A DNA stretch of 64,000 bases from Carposina sasakii (taxonomy: Eukaryota > Arthropoda > Insecta > Lepidoptera > Carposinidae): contig CP053163.1 in assembly GCA_014607495.2 (NCBI GenBank), positions 8,970,716 through 9,034,715 of the forward strand, in the 5' to 3' direction. The translations under genes were made by a program, and so were the position numbers. This document shows, in pieces, positions 1-12,084 of this stretch; position 1 is the first letter of the stretch, and each line of letters starts with the position of its first letter. The notes beneath the pieces were generated by a model that had not been told where the DNA came from, searched no databases, and saw only the letters and a program-made list of their open reading frames with translations.

Positions 1-260
1 AAAGCAGATTTTCCAACGTGGCGAGCGGTACATCATCGGCGCGCGGCGGCAGTGTCGACTATTGTTTGATTAGCGCCAGCGGCTGTGCTGATCGCGTCGT
101 CAGGGGCGGGTGCCACCTGCGCGCGCGGCGATAAGGTAGGCGCCGGCGCGGCGGGGCCAGGCGCCAGCATGGCGTGGAGCGGCCCGGGACGACATGCCCG
201 CTGCGTTGCCGATCTTTTTCACGGGTGTCATGGACGGCCTGGACTCACGGTCTGCCGTAT
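1..260. other. CpG-rich patch, possible promoter or 5' exon
   Basis: These bases are much richer in GC and CpG than the surrounding AT-rich DNA. An ATG-led frame of 72 codons runs from 85, but its composition is low-complexity (Ala/Gly/Arg) and I recognise no domain, so I do not call it a gene. A CpG patch like this could be the promoter or an untranslated first exon of a gene, perhaps the dpr-like gene downstream on the same strand. That link is a guess from strand and position only. Confidence 0.25.
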
Positions 261-364
261 TAACGGCTATTCGTTAAAACGATATTGTTTTTTCATAGAC
301 TAATGGTCCAAACGAGCAAATGCAATTTCGCAGATAGTTCAGTGTGCATAATGATCGTACATCG

Positions 365-1060
365 AAACAGTCCCGCAGACTGATCTGGGTAGATCGGCAC
401 AACGTGCAGCGAAGTAGTCCCACAGACTATTCTGGTTGCACAGTGAACTTTATTCCATTATGAAAAAACAAACCTTCAAACGCAGCGAAGTAGTCCCGCA
501 GACTATTCTGATTGCGTTATAAACTTAGTGTTGCATTTCAAAAAACCTTAAAATGCAGCGAAGTAGTCCCACAGACTATTCTGGTTGTACGGTGAACTTT
601 ATTCCATTACGAAAAAAAAACAAACGTTCAAACGCAGCGAAGTAGTCCCGCAGACTATTCTGATTGCGTTATAAACTTAGTGTTGAATTACAAAAAATCT
701 TAAAACACAGCGAAGTAGTCCCACAGACTATTCTGGTTGCACAGTGAACTTTATTCCATTATGAAAAAACAAACCTTCAAACGCAGCGAAGTAGTCCCGC
801 AGACTATTCTGATTGCCTTATAAACTTAGTGTTGCATTACAAAAATCTTTAAAATGCAGCGAAGTAGTCCCACAGACTATTCTGGTTGCACAGTGAACTT
901 TATTCCATTATGAAAAAACAAAGGTTCAAACGCAGCGAAGTAGTCCCGCAGACTATTCTGATTGCGTTATAAACTTAGTGTTGCATTACAAAAATCTTTA
1001 AAACGCAGCGAAGTAGTCCCGCAGACTATTCTGATTGCGTTATACACTACTCGTAATAGT
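365..1060. repeat. Dimeric satellite, about 75-bp monomers in 149-bp pairs
   Basis: Nine clear monomers share the core cagcgaagtagtccc, beginning at 407, 483, 556, 635, 708, 784, 857, 933 and 1006. A degenerate monomer precedes them near 365. Two monomer types alternate. Type A has cccAcagac followed by ggttgcac, and type B has cccGcagac followed by gattgcgttat. Spacings alternate 76 and 73 bp (once 79), so the order is ABABABABB and the higher-order unit is about 149 bp. B monomers are very similar to each other, which suggests amplification as dimers. There is no coding signal. Confidence 0.9.
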
Positions 1061-2073
1061 TGAATTTCAAAAAATTATCAGTCACTTAACTAACCTTGAT
1101 GTTTATCCAAAAATGGCGATGATTCCCTCGATGCCGAACGCTATGATGAACTTTCACTTAATATTAGGCGACGGCGTCGCGGCGGATCCTTGATAGAATA
1201 AATTTTCTTTCCCGACAAAATATCCACCGTTTCACTGCGCCTATTTGACATTTTTAATGCGTGCGAAGTGGAAGAGCACTAGAATGCGAATGAGGCTAAC
1301 AGGCGGTGCTTGGCACAAGGTTGAAATTACGGACTACCCACATTTTTTTTCTTTCAACCATAGTGCAGAGGTGGTATCACTAGGCGTTACTACATTGTGT
1401 TATGAATATAATAAAAGGTAAACTAATCTCGAGGACGAGGCACGAGTATAATAAATATTTTCTTTCTTTTCTTAAATATCTAGAGACCATCAAGTTGATT
1501 AACTTTCGAGAAAATTAATGTACTTATATGTATTGGTGTTTATCGTATATTATGTAGGTTATTGGGTATGATTCTGTCCATGGACTATAAAGAATAACGA
1601 ACGCGTACTATTACTATACAGATAGAACCACTGTAATACGGCGCGGGTTTGCATGTGTGCGTATTTTCTGAAATAATATGGTTTGGAATATACGTTACCG
1701 TACTTACTACGAATGGTTCACTCTGTGTAGTGAAAACACTCCGTCCGTTGTTCTTTATACGTCCATGATTCTATCTGTATTTTTATAACGACCTAGAATC
1801 AATTCATCAATCAATCTATATATGTATAATGTAAGCACGCTTTACATGAATCAATGAATAGATCAACGAAATCTAAGCCAAATATACGTACCGAGTTTCG
1901 CAATACGTGGAATCCATTATGAAAATCTTAACAATATTCCGAGGTCACATTAGAATGATGCTAACCCGAATACACATAAAATCAGGGTTTTATTGTCGTA
2001 TTGAGTTTTCGTCTTTACGTACACGCAGCCAATGTTTATGTGACATGAAAAGTTAATTTTGCCAAATGCTATA
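1061..2073. other. Non-coding AT-rich stretch
   Basis: I see no gene, RNA or clear repeat here, only AT-rich sequence. Confidence 0.5.
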
Positions 2074-2462
2074 CAGGGTGTTTTTTTGTGGCCACCTTTA
2101 ACGAAGGGTACGTACTCTATACATAGTAAGTACGTACTCAAATAAAGTAAGTTTATGCCAAAAAAAATGCTGGGATTTTTTTTTTCAATTTTTTTTTAAA
2201 TTACTTGATCTGGCGAAATTTATAGTGTCTAGTGTTTATGTTAGTTTTTTTATAGACAGATATTAATTATTTCTCGTGAAAAAATCTTGCTACGCGCATC
2301 TATGTGCATTTATGCAGAAAAACGCAGTCTATTTACTCAACTTTGGACCCTAATATTTTGGAAACCAGACACTTCCCAGGTATGCTTCCATGGAGAAAAA
2401 TGATCGTGATGATGAGGAGATTCCGTAGTTTTCGGGAACGTTGACGACCAAAAATCACCCTG
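2074..2462 (+). mobile_element. CAGGGTG MITE, copy 1
   Basis: The element is 389 bp with inverted ends CAGGGTG and CACCCTG, flanked on both sides by TA as the target duplication. It has no coding capacity. Three close relatives are in the window at 15775-16154 (-), 19169-19546 (-) and 50096-50478 (+), and a distant foldback relative ends at 55545. TA duplication is usual for Tc1/mariner-type elements, but the termini do not identify a family for me. Confidence 0.85.
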
Positions 2463-4092
2463 TATACGTGATTCACAAATAAACATTGCCATAGATATTC
2501 ATCACATACCCATTGATCGCGAATATATTATGAGTTGTATTTGAACAAACAAGTAATGCATTAGGGTTCATATTTGCAAACGGAAATTGTTTGCTTTGAT
2601 ATCATGTCATCAACGTGAACTGATCTCTGGGGGGATGATGGATAGTGACTATCCCAATCAAGTTATATACGCATTACCTTAGCATATATAATTATTTAAA
2701 CTTACGCTCAGTTTTCAATAATTAACCAGAGTTTTGGGCGTGCATTTATTGAATGTAGTGCCGTTAAGCACTTCACGGGCGGCAAGGTACAGACAAATGT
2801 CAGCCAGTGGTTCTATACCTACTGGGATAGGACAAAGTAATATTATATCTTAATCGATTCGATAGAGGCTCATCATCGACACGTTTCCTCCAATGGGAAG
2901 CCTTTATTTTCACGGGTTAGTTTAAAGACGTGATAAAGTCTAACTGCTATTGGTTGGAGTATTACGACAACGGACATCAATGTTGTTAAATTGTCTAAGC
3001 ACCCTCAGCTGCCTGGCTCTTGGGGGTATCGGTTTTTTTCTTTTTTTTAAAAAGTAAATGTGTAGATGAAAATATCTATAATTAACTGAAACCTTAAGTT
3101 CCTTCAAGATTAAGTTTCTTTCATGGTCAATACTCTCAACCTCCCCGGCGGCGTAAACTACTTTTAATTTAAAAATCGATTCTTTGGGTTAGTTTGGTAA
3201 TGTTAAAATAAAACCACAGGCTTCATATCAGGTGTCTAGACAAGCCGATTGTTCCCATCAATCTTACCTGATGGTTAACAAAGAGGTCGAAGTGTTAGAG
3301 GTGAAATAACCAAACTCAGAAAGTGAAATTGTACCGAAGTTTTGTCGCTTAAAATAAAATACACCGTAATCTTAACGAGCATCAAATCATACTTTACACA
3401 ATATAAGGTTTAGTTATAGAACTATATTTCATAGAGACATAAGTTTTATCTTGGGCTGTCACGGGATCTTACCTCTTAGCGTGTTTAAAGCCTTTTGTTC
3501 AGTACAAAAGATATACGAGCCGAAGATTTAGCACCTATTCCACTCTAAATGGCTAAACTTTAAAATACCGAATGGAATTTATCTCAAACTATCCAGTATG
3601 AACAGGACGTATAATATAAAGTTCCAGAAAGCACGTATTTTCTTTATCTGTGAATTATACGAGTCCTAAGGAAAAAAACTAGTTCGCGATATATTTAAGG
3701 GCCACTTGCACCAACTACATAAGTCTCGGAAACTCTTTTGTACCTACCAATTGTTGTACCTACTGGAGATCAATATCAAAGTCGCAGATTCAATCCTTCG
3801 TACAAAATACTGAAATAGGAATCGAATGATTTGCAGACTTATCTCGATATGTAATACGAAAATTAGCTATTTATTTATGGCCACCTAATAATATGTAGGA
3901 GTGCTAATAGGACCAAGTACATAACTATATTTTCATTAAATAACTAACATATTTTTCTTTGCTATTTACATCGAATATCTACGAGTCCGGCTATACCATT
4001 ATGTAATTTAGATTTTTAAGAAACCTAGCAAGCAAGCTCCCAGTACAAAAATTGCATAAATATATTATAAAAATTGCATAATATAAAATTGC
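2463..4092. other. Non-coding AT-rich stretch with a short direct repeat
   Basis: I see no gene. Three near-copies of aaaattgcataa lie at about 4047-4098, and the LTR retrotransposon is inserted at the last of them. Confidence 0.5.
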
Positions 4093-4097
4093 ATAAT

Positions 4098-4217
4098 TAT
4101 AGTATTTGAGGGATTATCAAATTAGAAAAATACCAACTAATGCGAAGCCATTTATTGTTGGTAACAAACTGACGTTTTACCACTACCCACACCATAATAA
4201 TAAATACATACATCACA
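4098..4217 (-). repeat. 3' LTR of the Ty3/gypsy element
   Basis: This 120-bp LTR is identical by eye to 8464-8583. On the element strand it carries an AATAAA signal. It follows a purine tract, gtggggagggaat on the minus strand at 4218-4230, which fits the polypurine primer for plus-strand DNA. Confidence 0.92.
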
Positions 4218-4247
4218 ATTCCCTCCCCACATAGATGATTGCAACCC

Positions 4248-7200
4248 TTACAGTTTATAATTTTTTAGTTTAGTTCGGGGCCGAAGCGAGATGACACGTT
4301 GAGGCACATCTGCAGCTGAGTGAATATTTTGTTCTGTTTGTATATCTGGTTCAACAGGTTGAACCCTAATATCTCTATCATCGGATACAACATTTTCTGT
4401 GCTCGGGTGTACCTCGCTTTGGCTATTCTCCGACTCCCTTCCCTCCAGCCCTGGCGGCTCCATTTCGGTATGTTCCTTTAACTCCTGGTTTTCTCCAAAT
4501 ATGGGATATACAATCGGCCCTTTATACAATAAAATCTGGTCTACATGCTTTTTGACACAGTAATTTAATTCCGGTATATATACTAAAAACATTCTTGAGC
4601 CTAATTTACATTTGATTTCACCTAATTTCCATGTATGTTTGTTTCCATTTTTGTAAAAACATTTTGCTAAAACCTTATCTTCTATGTTAAAATCAATATT
4701 CCTGGTTCCACCATAATATCTACTCTGTGAGGTCTGTTTACATAAGATATTTTCATTAGCAACAGTTGAAGCTGACACTGAGGATGACGGCTGACTAACT
4801 TGTTTCTTTGGTAACTCGAGGTCATCTAACGCAACCAAAGGATTCAACATGTCTAGCCGACAACGCAGCGAACGGCCTAACATTAATTTAGCAGGTGATA
4901 ACCCCGTGGAACAATGCACTGAATTCCTATAATCAAAAAGGAATTTATTTAAATGCTCAATTAAATTTTTTTGACTTATTTTACCACTTAATATTATTTT
5001 TAAACGTTTTTTTATAGTTTTTACGCTATTCTCTGCTTGCCCGTTTGACGCGGGATGATACGGCGAGATAGTTAGGTGTTTAATACCATTCATTTTGCAA
5101 AAACTATTAAACTGGTTTGATACAAAATTAGAGGCGTTATCTGTTACTATAGTAGTAACTAAACCAAACCTACTAAATACATCGCTTAATTTACTGATAA
5201 TAGATTCACTGTCCGTACCGTTCATCAGAAAACATTCTACCCATTTAGAGTAAGCATCGACCACGACAAAAAACGTTTTGCCTTCAATAGAGAGCATATC
5301 CAAATGTACCCGGTGCCACGGGCCCGGCGGGCGTGGCCACGGCGCCAGCGGCGCTCGCGGCGGCGCACTTCGCAACGTGTTACATTCCATACATGCACCT
5401 ATTTTTTCTTCAATCTGCCTATCTATATTAGGCCACCACATACGTGATCGCGCTTCTGATTTAGTTTTTACTACTCCAAAATGGGAATGATGCAACTGTT
5501 GTAATAGTTGCTCCCGATAAATGGAAGGAATGACGACCTTGTGCCCCCGCAATATGCAGCCTTTTTCCACCGTAAGCTCATTACGACAATTATGGTATGG
5601 TTTTAAAGTCGAATCAGCAATTTTGTTCGGCCAACCATTTTTGATAAACATCTTAACCCTACGCAACACCTCCTCTTTTTCAGTTTCCTTGACTATGTCT
5701 ACTACTGTGATCGGGCTATTCCAGGTACTTTGAATAAAATTAATATAAAGAGCGCGATCCTCAATAACATTGTCTGAGACTACATTAATCGGTTTCAACT
5801 CGCCTATTGATCGCGATAAGAAATCCGCGACATTCTGATCACTTTTTACGTACTCCATATTGAAATTATATGCTGATAAAAACAAAGCGTACCTTTGTAA
5901 CCGGTTAGCAGCCAATTCAGGAATGCCTTTCTTGTTACCAAAAATAGCTAATAAAGGCTTATGGTCTGTTCTTAAAATAAAGGGCGTCGACCTTCCATAC
6001 AAGTAATGATGAAATTTTTTGATTGCAAAAATAATAGCCGCGGCCTCTTTTTGGATTTGAGCGTAATTTCGTTCGGCGTTAGTGAGCGCCCGCGAAGCAT
6101 ACGCGACGACTCGCTCGGACCCGTCAGGCTGCCGCTGCGCCAGCACCGCGCCGAGCCCGCCCGGCCCCGCGTCCGCGGTCACCACGGGCGCACACCTCGG
6201 GTTAAAATGGGCCAACACACGATCACAACACATTTCTTCCTTGATTGTATTAAACGCCCTATCCTGTTCTAACCCCCATTCCCATTTAGTTTCTTTCCTT
6301 AAAAGGGCATGCAGTGGCGCTAAAACCGTAGAAGTGTTGGGCACAAAACATCTATAATAATTTATCATCCCTAAGAATGATTGTAATTCCTTTACGTCCT
6401 TAGGAGGTCTACAGTTCTTTATAGCTAAAACTTTACTGTCTGATTTGCTCAACCCGTTTTTATTAATCACAAATCCTAAATATTCCACGGTATCTTTGAA
6501 TAACTCACACTTATCTGGTTTTAATCGTAGTCCAGTTTCCTGCAACCTACTTAATACCTGTTCTAATCTCAACATATGAACTTCTCGCGAAGGGCCAGTT
6601 ATTAAAATGTCATCTAAAAAGACACAAGTGCCTTCAATGTCAGATAACAGCTGGTCCATAGTACGTTGGAAAATGCACGGCGCGTTTGCTAAACCAAATA
6701 CCAATCGATTAAAACAGAATAAACCCTTATGTGTGTTTATACATGTAAATTTTTTCGTGTCATCTAATTCCAACTGCATATATGCTCTTGATAGATCTAA
6801 TTTTGAAAATTCTACTCCCCCATGCAGTTTAGCAAATAATTCTTCAATCCTCGGTAATGGATAACTATCCATTAACAGCGCTTTATTCAAGGTAACAGAG
6901 TAATCACCACATATACGAATATTACCATCGGACCGCAACACTGGTACAATGGGGGTCGCGAACTCTGAGTGATCTACTTGTTCTATTATACCTAACTCCA
7001 GTAACCGATCGAGTTCTTTTTCCACTTTCGGTTTTAAAGCTAAGGGAACCGGCCGTGCTTTGAAAAAATTTAACTTCATGTCCGGCTTAATTCTAATACT
7101 TATTTTGTGTTTATTAAATTTACCTAACTCATCCGAAAATAATGCCTTATATTTATGTAACAAATAGTGATCCTTTACAACTGACAAATTATTACAACTC

Positions 7201-8378
7201 TCAATAGAACATAGTTTCAATTTATATGTACTTATAAAATCTCGCCCTAATAAAACCGGTTGCTTACTATTTGTATTGATAACAAAAAAAATAATCTGTT
7301 CTGTGCGATTATTATAATCCATTGATAATTTAACGCAACCTATAGGTATAATTTTACTGCCATTATAGCAATTTAATGTAACTTGACACGGCCGCAAGAA
7401 ATTATTTCGTGCAAAATGTTTAGAATATATATAATGAGGCAGGACAGAGACGGCACTACCGCTATCGACTTCACATAACAACTGTTCGCCGGCTATCGAC
7501 AATACCTGTTGCATCGGTTCACTATTGATACAGTTAATATTAAACAAATCAATACTACCTGTCATGATGTCGGTGTCAGCCTCATCTGTACTCATGAAAT
7601 TAAAATTTGTCACTGATTTGCACATCCTTTGCAAATGACCAATTTTATTGCATTTCCTGCACGTGAATGATGCAAAACGACACTGATCTTTCGTATGATT
7701 TTTATATCCACACACAGCACATGTCACTCGTTGCTTATTTTTCCCGTCGTTCACTGGTTTCCTGTACTGCGCCTCGCGTCGCAACGCGAATATGGGTTGC
7801 TGCACGGACGACGACGCCGCGTCGCCGCCACTCCCGGCAGCCTGCTGCAGTGCGCGCCGGGCACATCGCACGCTTTGTGCCAGCTCCAGCGCTCTGCTGA
7901 AGGTCAAACTCTCGATGCTCTCGGAAAATAACTTCTCCTTTTCCTTGATGTCTTCTAAACCAAGAACAAAACGATCCCTTAAAGCAGTCTCCAACTCATT
8001 TTTGAACTGACAGTTTTGAGCCAAACTTCGCACTCGCGCCGCCCATTCGTTTAGGTCCTCTCCCGGTCTTTGTTCTGCCTTATAGAAATTGTAACGTTCT
8101 ACAAAGGTACTCTTTTTGGTAATGAAATGTTTGTTTAACATTACCAGTAATGATTTGTATTCAACCTCTTCTAAATCATTCGGGTAGGCCAAATCCTTTG
8201 CGACGCGGTAGGTATCTTCCACCAAGGTCGTCAGGAGCATGGAACGACGCTTTATTCCAGATTTATCAGATTCTTCGTTGATATTATTAGCCGTACAGTA
8301 TTGTGTAAACCGGCTTATAAAAATACTCCATTCTTGCACTCGGTGGTCGAAATTGAGGTTATTACCAAACAACGCCAT
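4248..8378 (-). CDS. Gag-Pol polyprotein of the Ty3/gypsy retrotransposon
   Basis: This is an intact 1,376-residue polyprotein. The frame opens a little upstream (8426), but the first in-frame AUG is at 8378, so that start is used. Order of parts: a gag region (1-215); two CCHC zinc knuckles (220-233 and 240-253); an aspartic protease with D-S-G at 305-307; a reverse transcriptase with the FLDD active site at 587-590; an RNase H with TAD (D736) and TDH (D805); and an integrase. The integrase has an HHCC finger (H963, H966, C996, C999) and a D,D35E triad (D1027, D1080, E1116). The last 150 residues are an unrecognised hydrophilic tail. All catalytic residues I looked for are present, with no stop or frameshift, so the copy could be functional. 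Gag and Pol share one frame, so no frameshift signal is needed. Confidence 0.95.
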   Translation of the reverse strand: MALFGNNLNFDHRVQEWSIFISRFTQYCTANNINEESDKSGIKRRSMLLTTLVEDTYRVAKDLAYPNDLEEVEYKSLLVMLNKHFITKKSTFVERYNFYKAEQRPGEDLNEWAARVRSLAQNCQFKNELETALRDRFVLGLEDIKEKEKLFSESIESLTFSRALELAQSVRCARRALQQAAGSGGDAASSSVQQPIFALRREAQYRKPVNDGKNKQRVTCAVCGYKNHTKDQCRFASFTCRKCNKIGHLQRMCKSVTNFNFMSTDEADTDIMTGSIDLFNINCINSEPMQQVLSIAGEQLLCEVDSGSAVSVLPHYIYSKHFARNNFLRPCQVTLNCYNGSKIIPIGCVKLSMDYNNRTEQIIFFVINTNSKQPVLLGRDFISTYKLKLCSIESCNNLSVVKDHYLLHKYKALFSDELGKFNKHKISIRIKPDMKLNFFKARPVPLALKPKVEKELDRLLELGIIEQVDHSEFATPIVPVLRSDGNIRICGDYSVTLNKALLMDSYPLPRIEELFAKLHGGVEFSKLDLSRAYMQLELDDTKKFTCINTHKGLFCFNRLVFGLANAPCIFQRTMDQLLSDIEGTCVFLDDILITGPSREVHMLRLEQVLSRLQETGLRLKPDKCELFKDTVEYLGFVINKNGLSKSDSKVLAIKNCRPPKDVKELQSFLGMINYYRCFVPNTSTVLAPLHALLRKETKWEWGLEQDRAFNTIKEEMCCDRVLAHFNPRCAPVVTADAGPGGLGAVLAQRQPDGSERVVAYASRALTNAERNYAQIQKEAAAIIFAIKKFHHYLYGRSTPFILRTDHKPLLAIFGNKKGIPELAANRLQRYALFLSAYNFNMEYVKSDQNVADFLSRSIGELKPINVVSDNVIEDRALYINFIQSTWNSPITVVDIVKETEKEEVLRRVKMFIKNGWPNKIADSTLKPYHNCRNELTVEKGCILRGHKVVIPSIYREQLLQQLHHSHFGVVKTKSEARSRMWWPNIDRQIEEKIGACMECNTLRSAPPRAPLAPWPRPPGPWHRVHLDMLSIEGKTFFVVVDAYSKWVECFLMNGTDSESIISKLSDVFSRFGLVTTIVTDNASNFVSNQFNSFCKMNGIKHLTISPYHPASNGQAENSVKTIKKRLKIILSGKISQKNLIEHLNKFLFDYRNSVHCSTGLSPAKLMLGRSLRCRLDMLNPLVALDDLELPKKQVSQPSSSVSASTVANENILCKQTSQSRYYGGTRNIDFNIEDKVLAKCFYKNGNKHTWKLGEIKCKLGSRMFLVYIPELNYCVKKHVDQILLYKGPIVYPIFGENQELKEHTEMEPPGLEGRESENSQSEVHPSTENVVSDDRDIRVQPVEPDIQTEQNIHSAADVPQRVISLRPRTKLKNYKL

Positions 8379-8463
8379 TTCGCTCAATATAATAGCTGCT
8401 TTTTCCAAAATATCACTCCTCAAATTTCACTGCGCACTTTAAATGGGTTTCTCGTCGCCAAAA

Positions 8464-8583
8464 TATAGTATTTGAGGGATTATCAAATTAGAAAAATACC
8501 AACTAATGCGAAGCCATTTATTGTTGGTAACAAACTGACGTTTTACCACTACCCACACCATAATAATAAATACATACATCACA
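8464..8583 (-). repeat. 5' LTR of the Ty3/gypsy element
   Basis: This is the promoter-side LTR, identical by eye to the 3' copy. Three bases inside it, the minus strand reads tggcgacgagaaaccc (8460-8445). This starts with TGG and so can pair with a tRNA CCA end, making it the likely primer-binding site. I cannot name the tRNA with confidence. Confidence 0.92.
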
Positions 8584-8588
8584 ATAAT

Positions 8589-11500
8589 AGATTTCGGTAC
8601 ATATAGTACATGATATATGTGAATTAATAGGACCGATATAGAGCATTTGGACCACGTTCCTTGGCATAATGCACGTCACATATCTTAATTATCAAAGGCC
8701 GGTGATGCCTGCCAAATAATTAGGTCAGTCTAATGTTAGTTAGGATAGAATATTAGTGGTGACATAGTGCTTCCGAAGAGAAATAGTAAATCTTAATTTT
8801 CTCTTCACAATTCAATATAACTATTAGTCCACGAAAATTTGTCGAATTGGAGTTAATACCTCGGAATGAAAAATAGTCATATAGAAACTTTATTTTGACA
8901 CATTGAAACTCTAGGTTATATTGTTAGATCGTTGCTTTTAACCAAAGAATATTACATGAGCAGTGGAGTATATGGGGGGCAATTATCCCTCTTGATCGCA
9001 CCTCCAGTGCTCATTTTCTTGTATGAGATGAGGTATCTGTACTATACAGGGTGTAGTTGTCAACTAGATAAATATTGATATGCTGAATTCAGACCAATGA
9101 TTTTTAACCACTGATAATTTAACTACTTTTAACCACTGACCATTGATAATTTTCACATGAAAATTCAAATTTTATTCCGACATTTTTTAGGGTCAGAATG
9201 TAGTTCGTTTAATTAGGCCTTAGATAATTTCTTAAAAATTAGTTTTTAAGCTATACATAATTTTTCAAAAAGTAGCTTTTAAGTAAGTTTAAATATCCGA
9301 TCAACCCTAATGGTCTATTGAGGGATCGCCCACCACCGGGCCCTATACCCTCCGCTGACCCTCGGATCTGCCTACTCATGATCACGAACACAAGACACTA
9401 CAGTCGCAACGAGAAGCCAGATCCAAGCACCTAGCATGCAACCATAAATACATAGCTGCTAATCCGAAAACCAATTAAAATTTTAATCGACATATGTTTC
9501 GCCAACACCCGTGGCATCATCAGGATTAGTTTTCCATGTTAGTTCTATCTACCGAACCAACTAACTAACAACTAAAACCAACGTATTGCAAATCATTTTT
9601 ATACCCTCAATCAACATAAAAAAATAAATATTAATACCTACATATTAGTTTAGAAATGTAAAATTATTATAGATAAATAATTATTTAAAATATACATTAG
9701 TTATTAATTGTTAAATTATTAGAAGAAAAATAAATTTATAATAATATTAAATATATATAAAAAAAAGACCATATCAAGGCTGTACGACAAAGTCATTACC
9801 TTTGTCCGATCCTATTGACTTTGACATTGACAGATTGCAGCTTTGAACTAAATATCAAATTTAAATTTAAATTTGAATAGAGATTTGAACTTCCGAATAG
9901 TGACGCCTGATACAATTCAATATTTAACCCTAATGGTGATCCAAAAACAGCATTGTATCACTCAATAACTCATTAAAACTATTCAGCGATTCACAGGTTC
10001 GCCCGATACACAGATATGATAATACCCCGATACAATTGTCGCGGAACAACCAAACATTGCGAATAGTCAAATTAAAAATGAATTTCTTGCGAGTAGGTAC
10101 ACTGTCGTATAACTCAACACAATCTTACTTATTTATTCAGCATTTCAGTATTTGCCTGGCTGTCACTCACTCCCTGTATAGTGTAATATTATAATTAGGT
10201 ATCTGTGTAGCAGATTCTTAATTTATTGATCAATTCTAACAAAAATCTACATCCTCTGAACAATATCGAAAATCAAATGCGAACTTCAAAATTCGATATG
10301 GCATGCAAAATAAAATGTTCGCATGCAAATAAATAAAAGAAAAGAAATATAATACCCAGTATTGTATGATGTTTTATAGCTTTTACGCTTATGTACTGTC
10401 AAACCAAGAGGAAAAAACAAATGGAATGACCTGGTATTTTTTTAAATTCAAATTCGCTACTGCTATTTTATTTTTTTATTTATTTGTTATTGTTTGTTAC
10501 AGTGCATCAATTACATACGATTTACAATAATTAAGAAGAAGTATAATTACACTAATTTAGAAGCCATAGCATCGCTTTTAAATAATTTACAAGTTATAAA
10601 ATAAATAATTCGATGTTCTTCAGACGCTACATAGCATTTATAAAAATATCGCTTTTTATTCTGAAACATATAAAAAATATTTATACCGTTCAACCAGGCA
10701 AAAGTCAATCCATTCGAGTCAAGACTATAGTGCTGTCCTAGAATGTTTTAAAGATTGAAGATTATCCTAGACTACATTTTGACAATTTACTTTGCTGATT
10801 TATTCACGTCAGATTGGGCCGTAGCAATGAAGCAGTACATTATAATATGTTCCTTTAAAAAATAATGAACCAACGAGCCATTGGACAGGCAAAACATATC
10901 CCTATGTTTTAAATGTATATATGCCACTTAAAATATAGGTAATTTATAACCTCTATGTATATTAAAACCAAATTACGATACCTACTTATAGGTACCTAGT
11001 AACTACGACAAGATTCAGGTTGTATTGTGTAGGCGAATAAAGACCGCTTATTTGTACACGAATCAATGCATAAGTAATAACTCAAGTCCAATCTTTAGGA
11101 AACCAATTTATCGAAAGTCTTACACGAAGAAAAAAGAATTTTCAATGACAGCATTAGTGGAAAATTACTTTATAGCTTCAATTTAGCCGCGTTTAGTGGT
11201 GCTCATGTGGCTTCCGGGCAGAACGCGCCTGAATGTCATCCAAATTGCAACGAAGTGGCCCGTACGCTGCAGATTGCGCCGTTTCATGCCGTATCCGATT
11301 TCTGCGGCATACTTAGGATGATCTTTTGCGAGAAAATCGCGGCACATTCATTTTGCTTTTGCTTCATTTTTCGCTATTATTTATCTTCTCCTTTTTGCTA
11401 AGGTAAACTATGTTGCTTATTTTTTATAATGCTTAAACTTGAAAAGAATGACAATAAAAGCAAGTTAGCCTAAATAATTTTCAGTAGGACTAGACAAAGT

Positions 11501-12084
11501 GGTTCAAGCAATTCATTTAGGTACTTACTTCCATTCTTAGATAGCCGCAACTTTGTCTATAGCTGACAGAATAAAAGAAAATAACAGAGGAAACGTTACC
11601 TTTATAAAGATCCTTTTCATATGAACCGTGAGAGACTGTTATAATTGGATATCTATAATTGTGAATTATGTTATCTCTATCAATCTAATAGATTCTCCGT
11701 ACCTAATTGAAACAGAGAAATAACGAACAAAAGCGTACAACCAAACCAATTTATTATAATAATATAAGCAAAACGTAAGTAATTACCTACTTAATTCGTC
11801 CTTATTTACATAATTCCTATCTACGGAGCTGTGACGCCATTGTTTTACTTCACAATGAATTCAATCCCCTGATCTAGGCTTGACCTATAAAAACTTCGGC
11901 ACGAGAAAGAATGGTCCGGGATATCCAGTTATATCCAGTTAGTTCTGGTTCCGTTTTGTTTTAGACCGCCGCGAAGAAAGTTTTAAAACCCTGTGTGTAA
12001 CACAATCTATGTGCTGGCATATAAAACTGCATTGTATTTACATTTGAAGTCTTAAAAAATACTAAAAGAGATATAAAAATGTAC
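8589..12084. other. Non-coding stretch with diffuse repeats
   Basis: I see no convincing gene. The segment 9300-9540, ending near the words tgtttcgccaacacc, has the look of an old retroelement tail. A T-rich stretch at 10442-10500 followed by gttacag resembles the one at 20311-20345. A GC-richer island at 11200-11360 has a 64-codon frame with no recognised domain. Confidence 0.4.

Larger units (their letters stand above)
4098..8583 (-). mobile_element. Complete Ty3/gypsy LTR retrotransposon
   Basis: The element is 4,486 bp on the minus strand, with 120-bp LTRs at both ends and one long gag-pol frame between them. The flanking 5-bp ATAAT at 4093-4097 and 8584-8588 is a target-site duplication. 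On the element strand the LTRs begin TGTGATG and end ACTATA. I see no difference between the two LTRs, so insertion looks recent. Short LTRs, two zinc knuckles and a single fused gag-pol frame fit the Mag-type group known from Bombyx and nematodes. The clade call is from memory of family features and needs an RT tree. Confidence 0.93.

Noticed and set aside
365..1060. CRISPR array
   Set aside because: Whole monomers are repeated, with no unique spacers between short repeats, and the DNA is eukaryotic. It is a satellite.
5278..8442. Several + strand frames of 67-91 codons
   Set aside because: They lie antisense to the gag-pol frame and have no domains.
4098..8583. Endogenous retrovirus with envelope gene
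   Set aside because: There is no third frame after pol. The element ends at the polypurine tract 17 bp after the pol stop.
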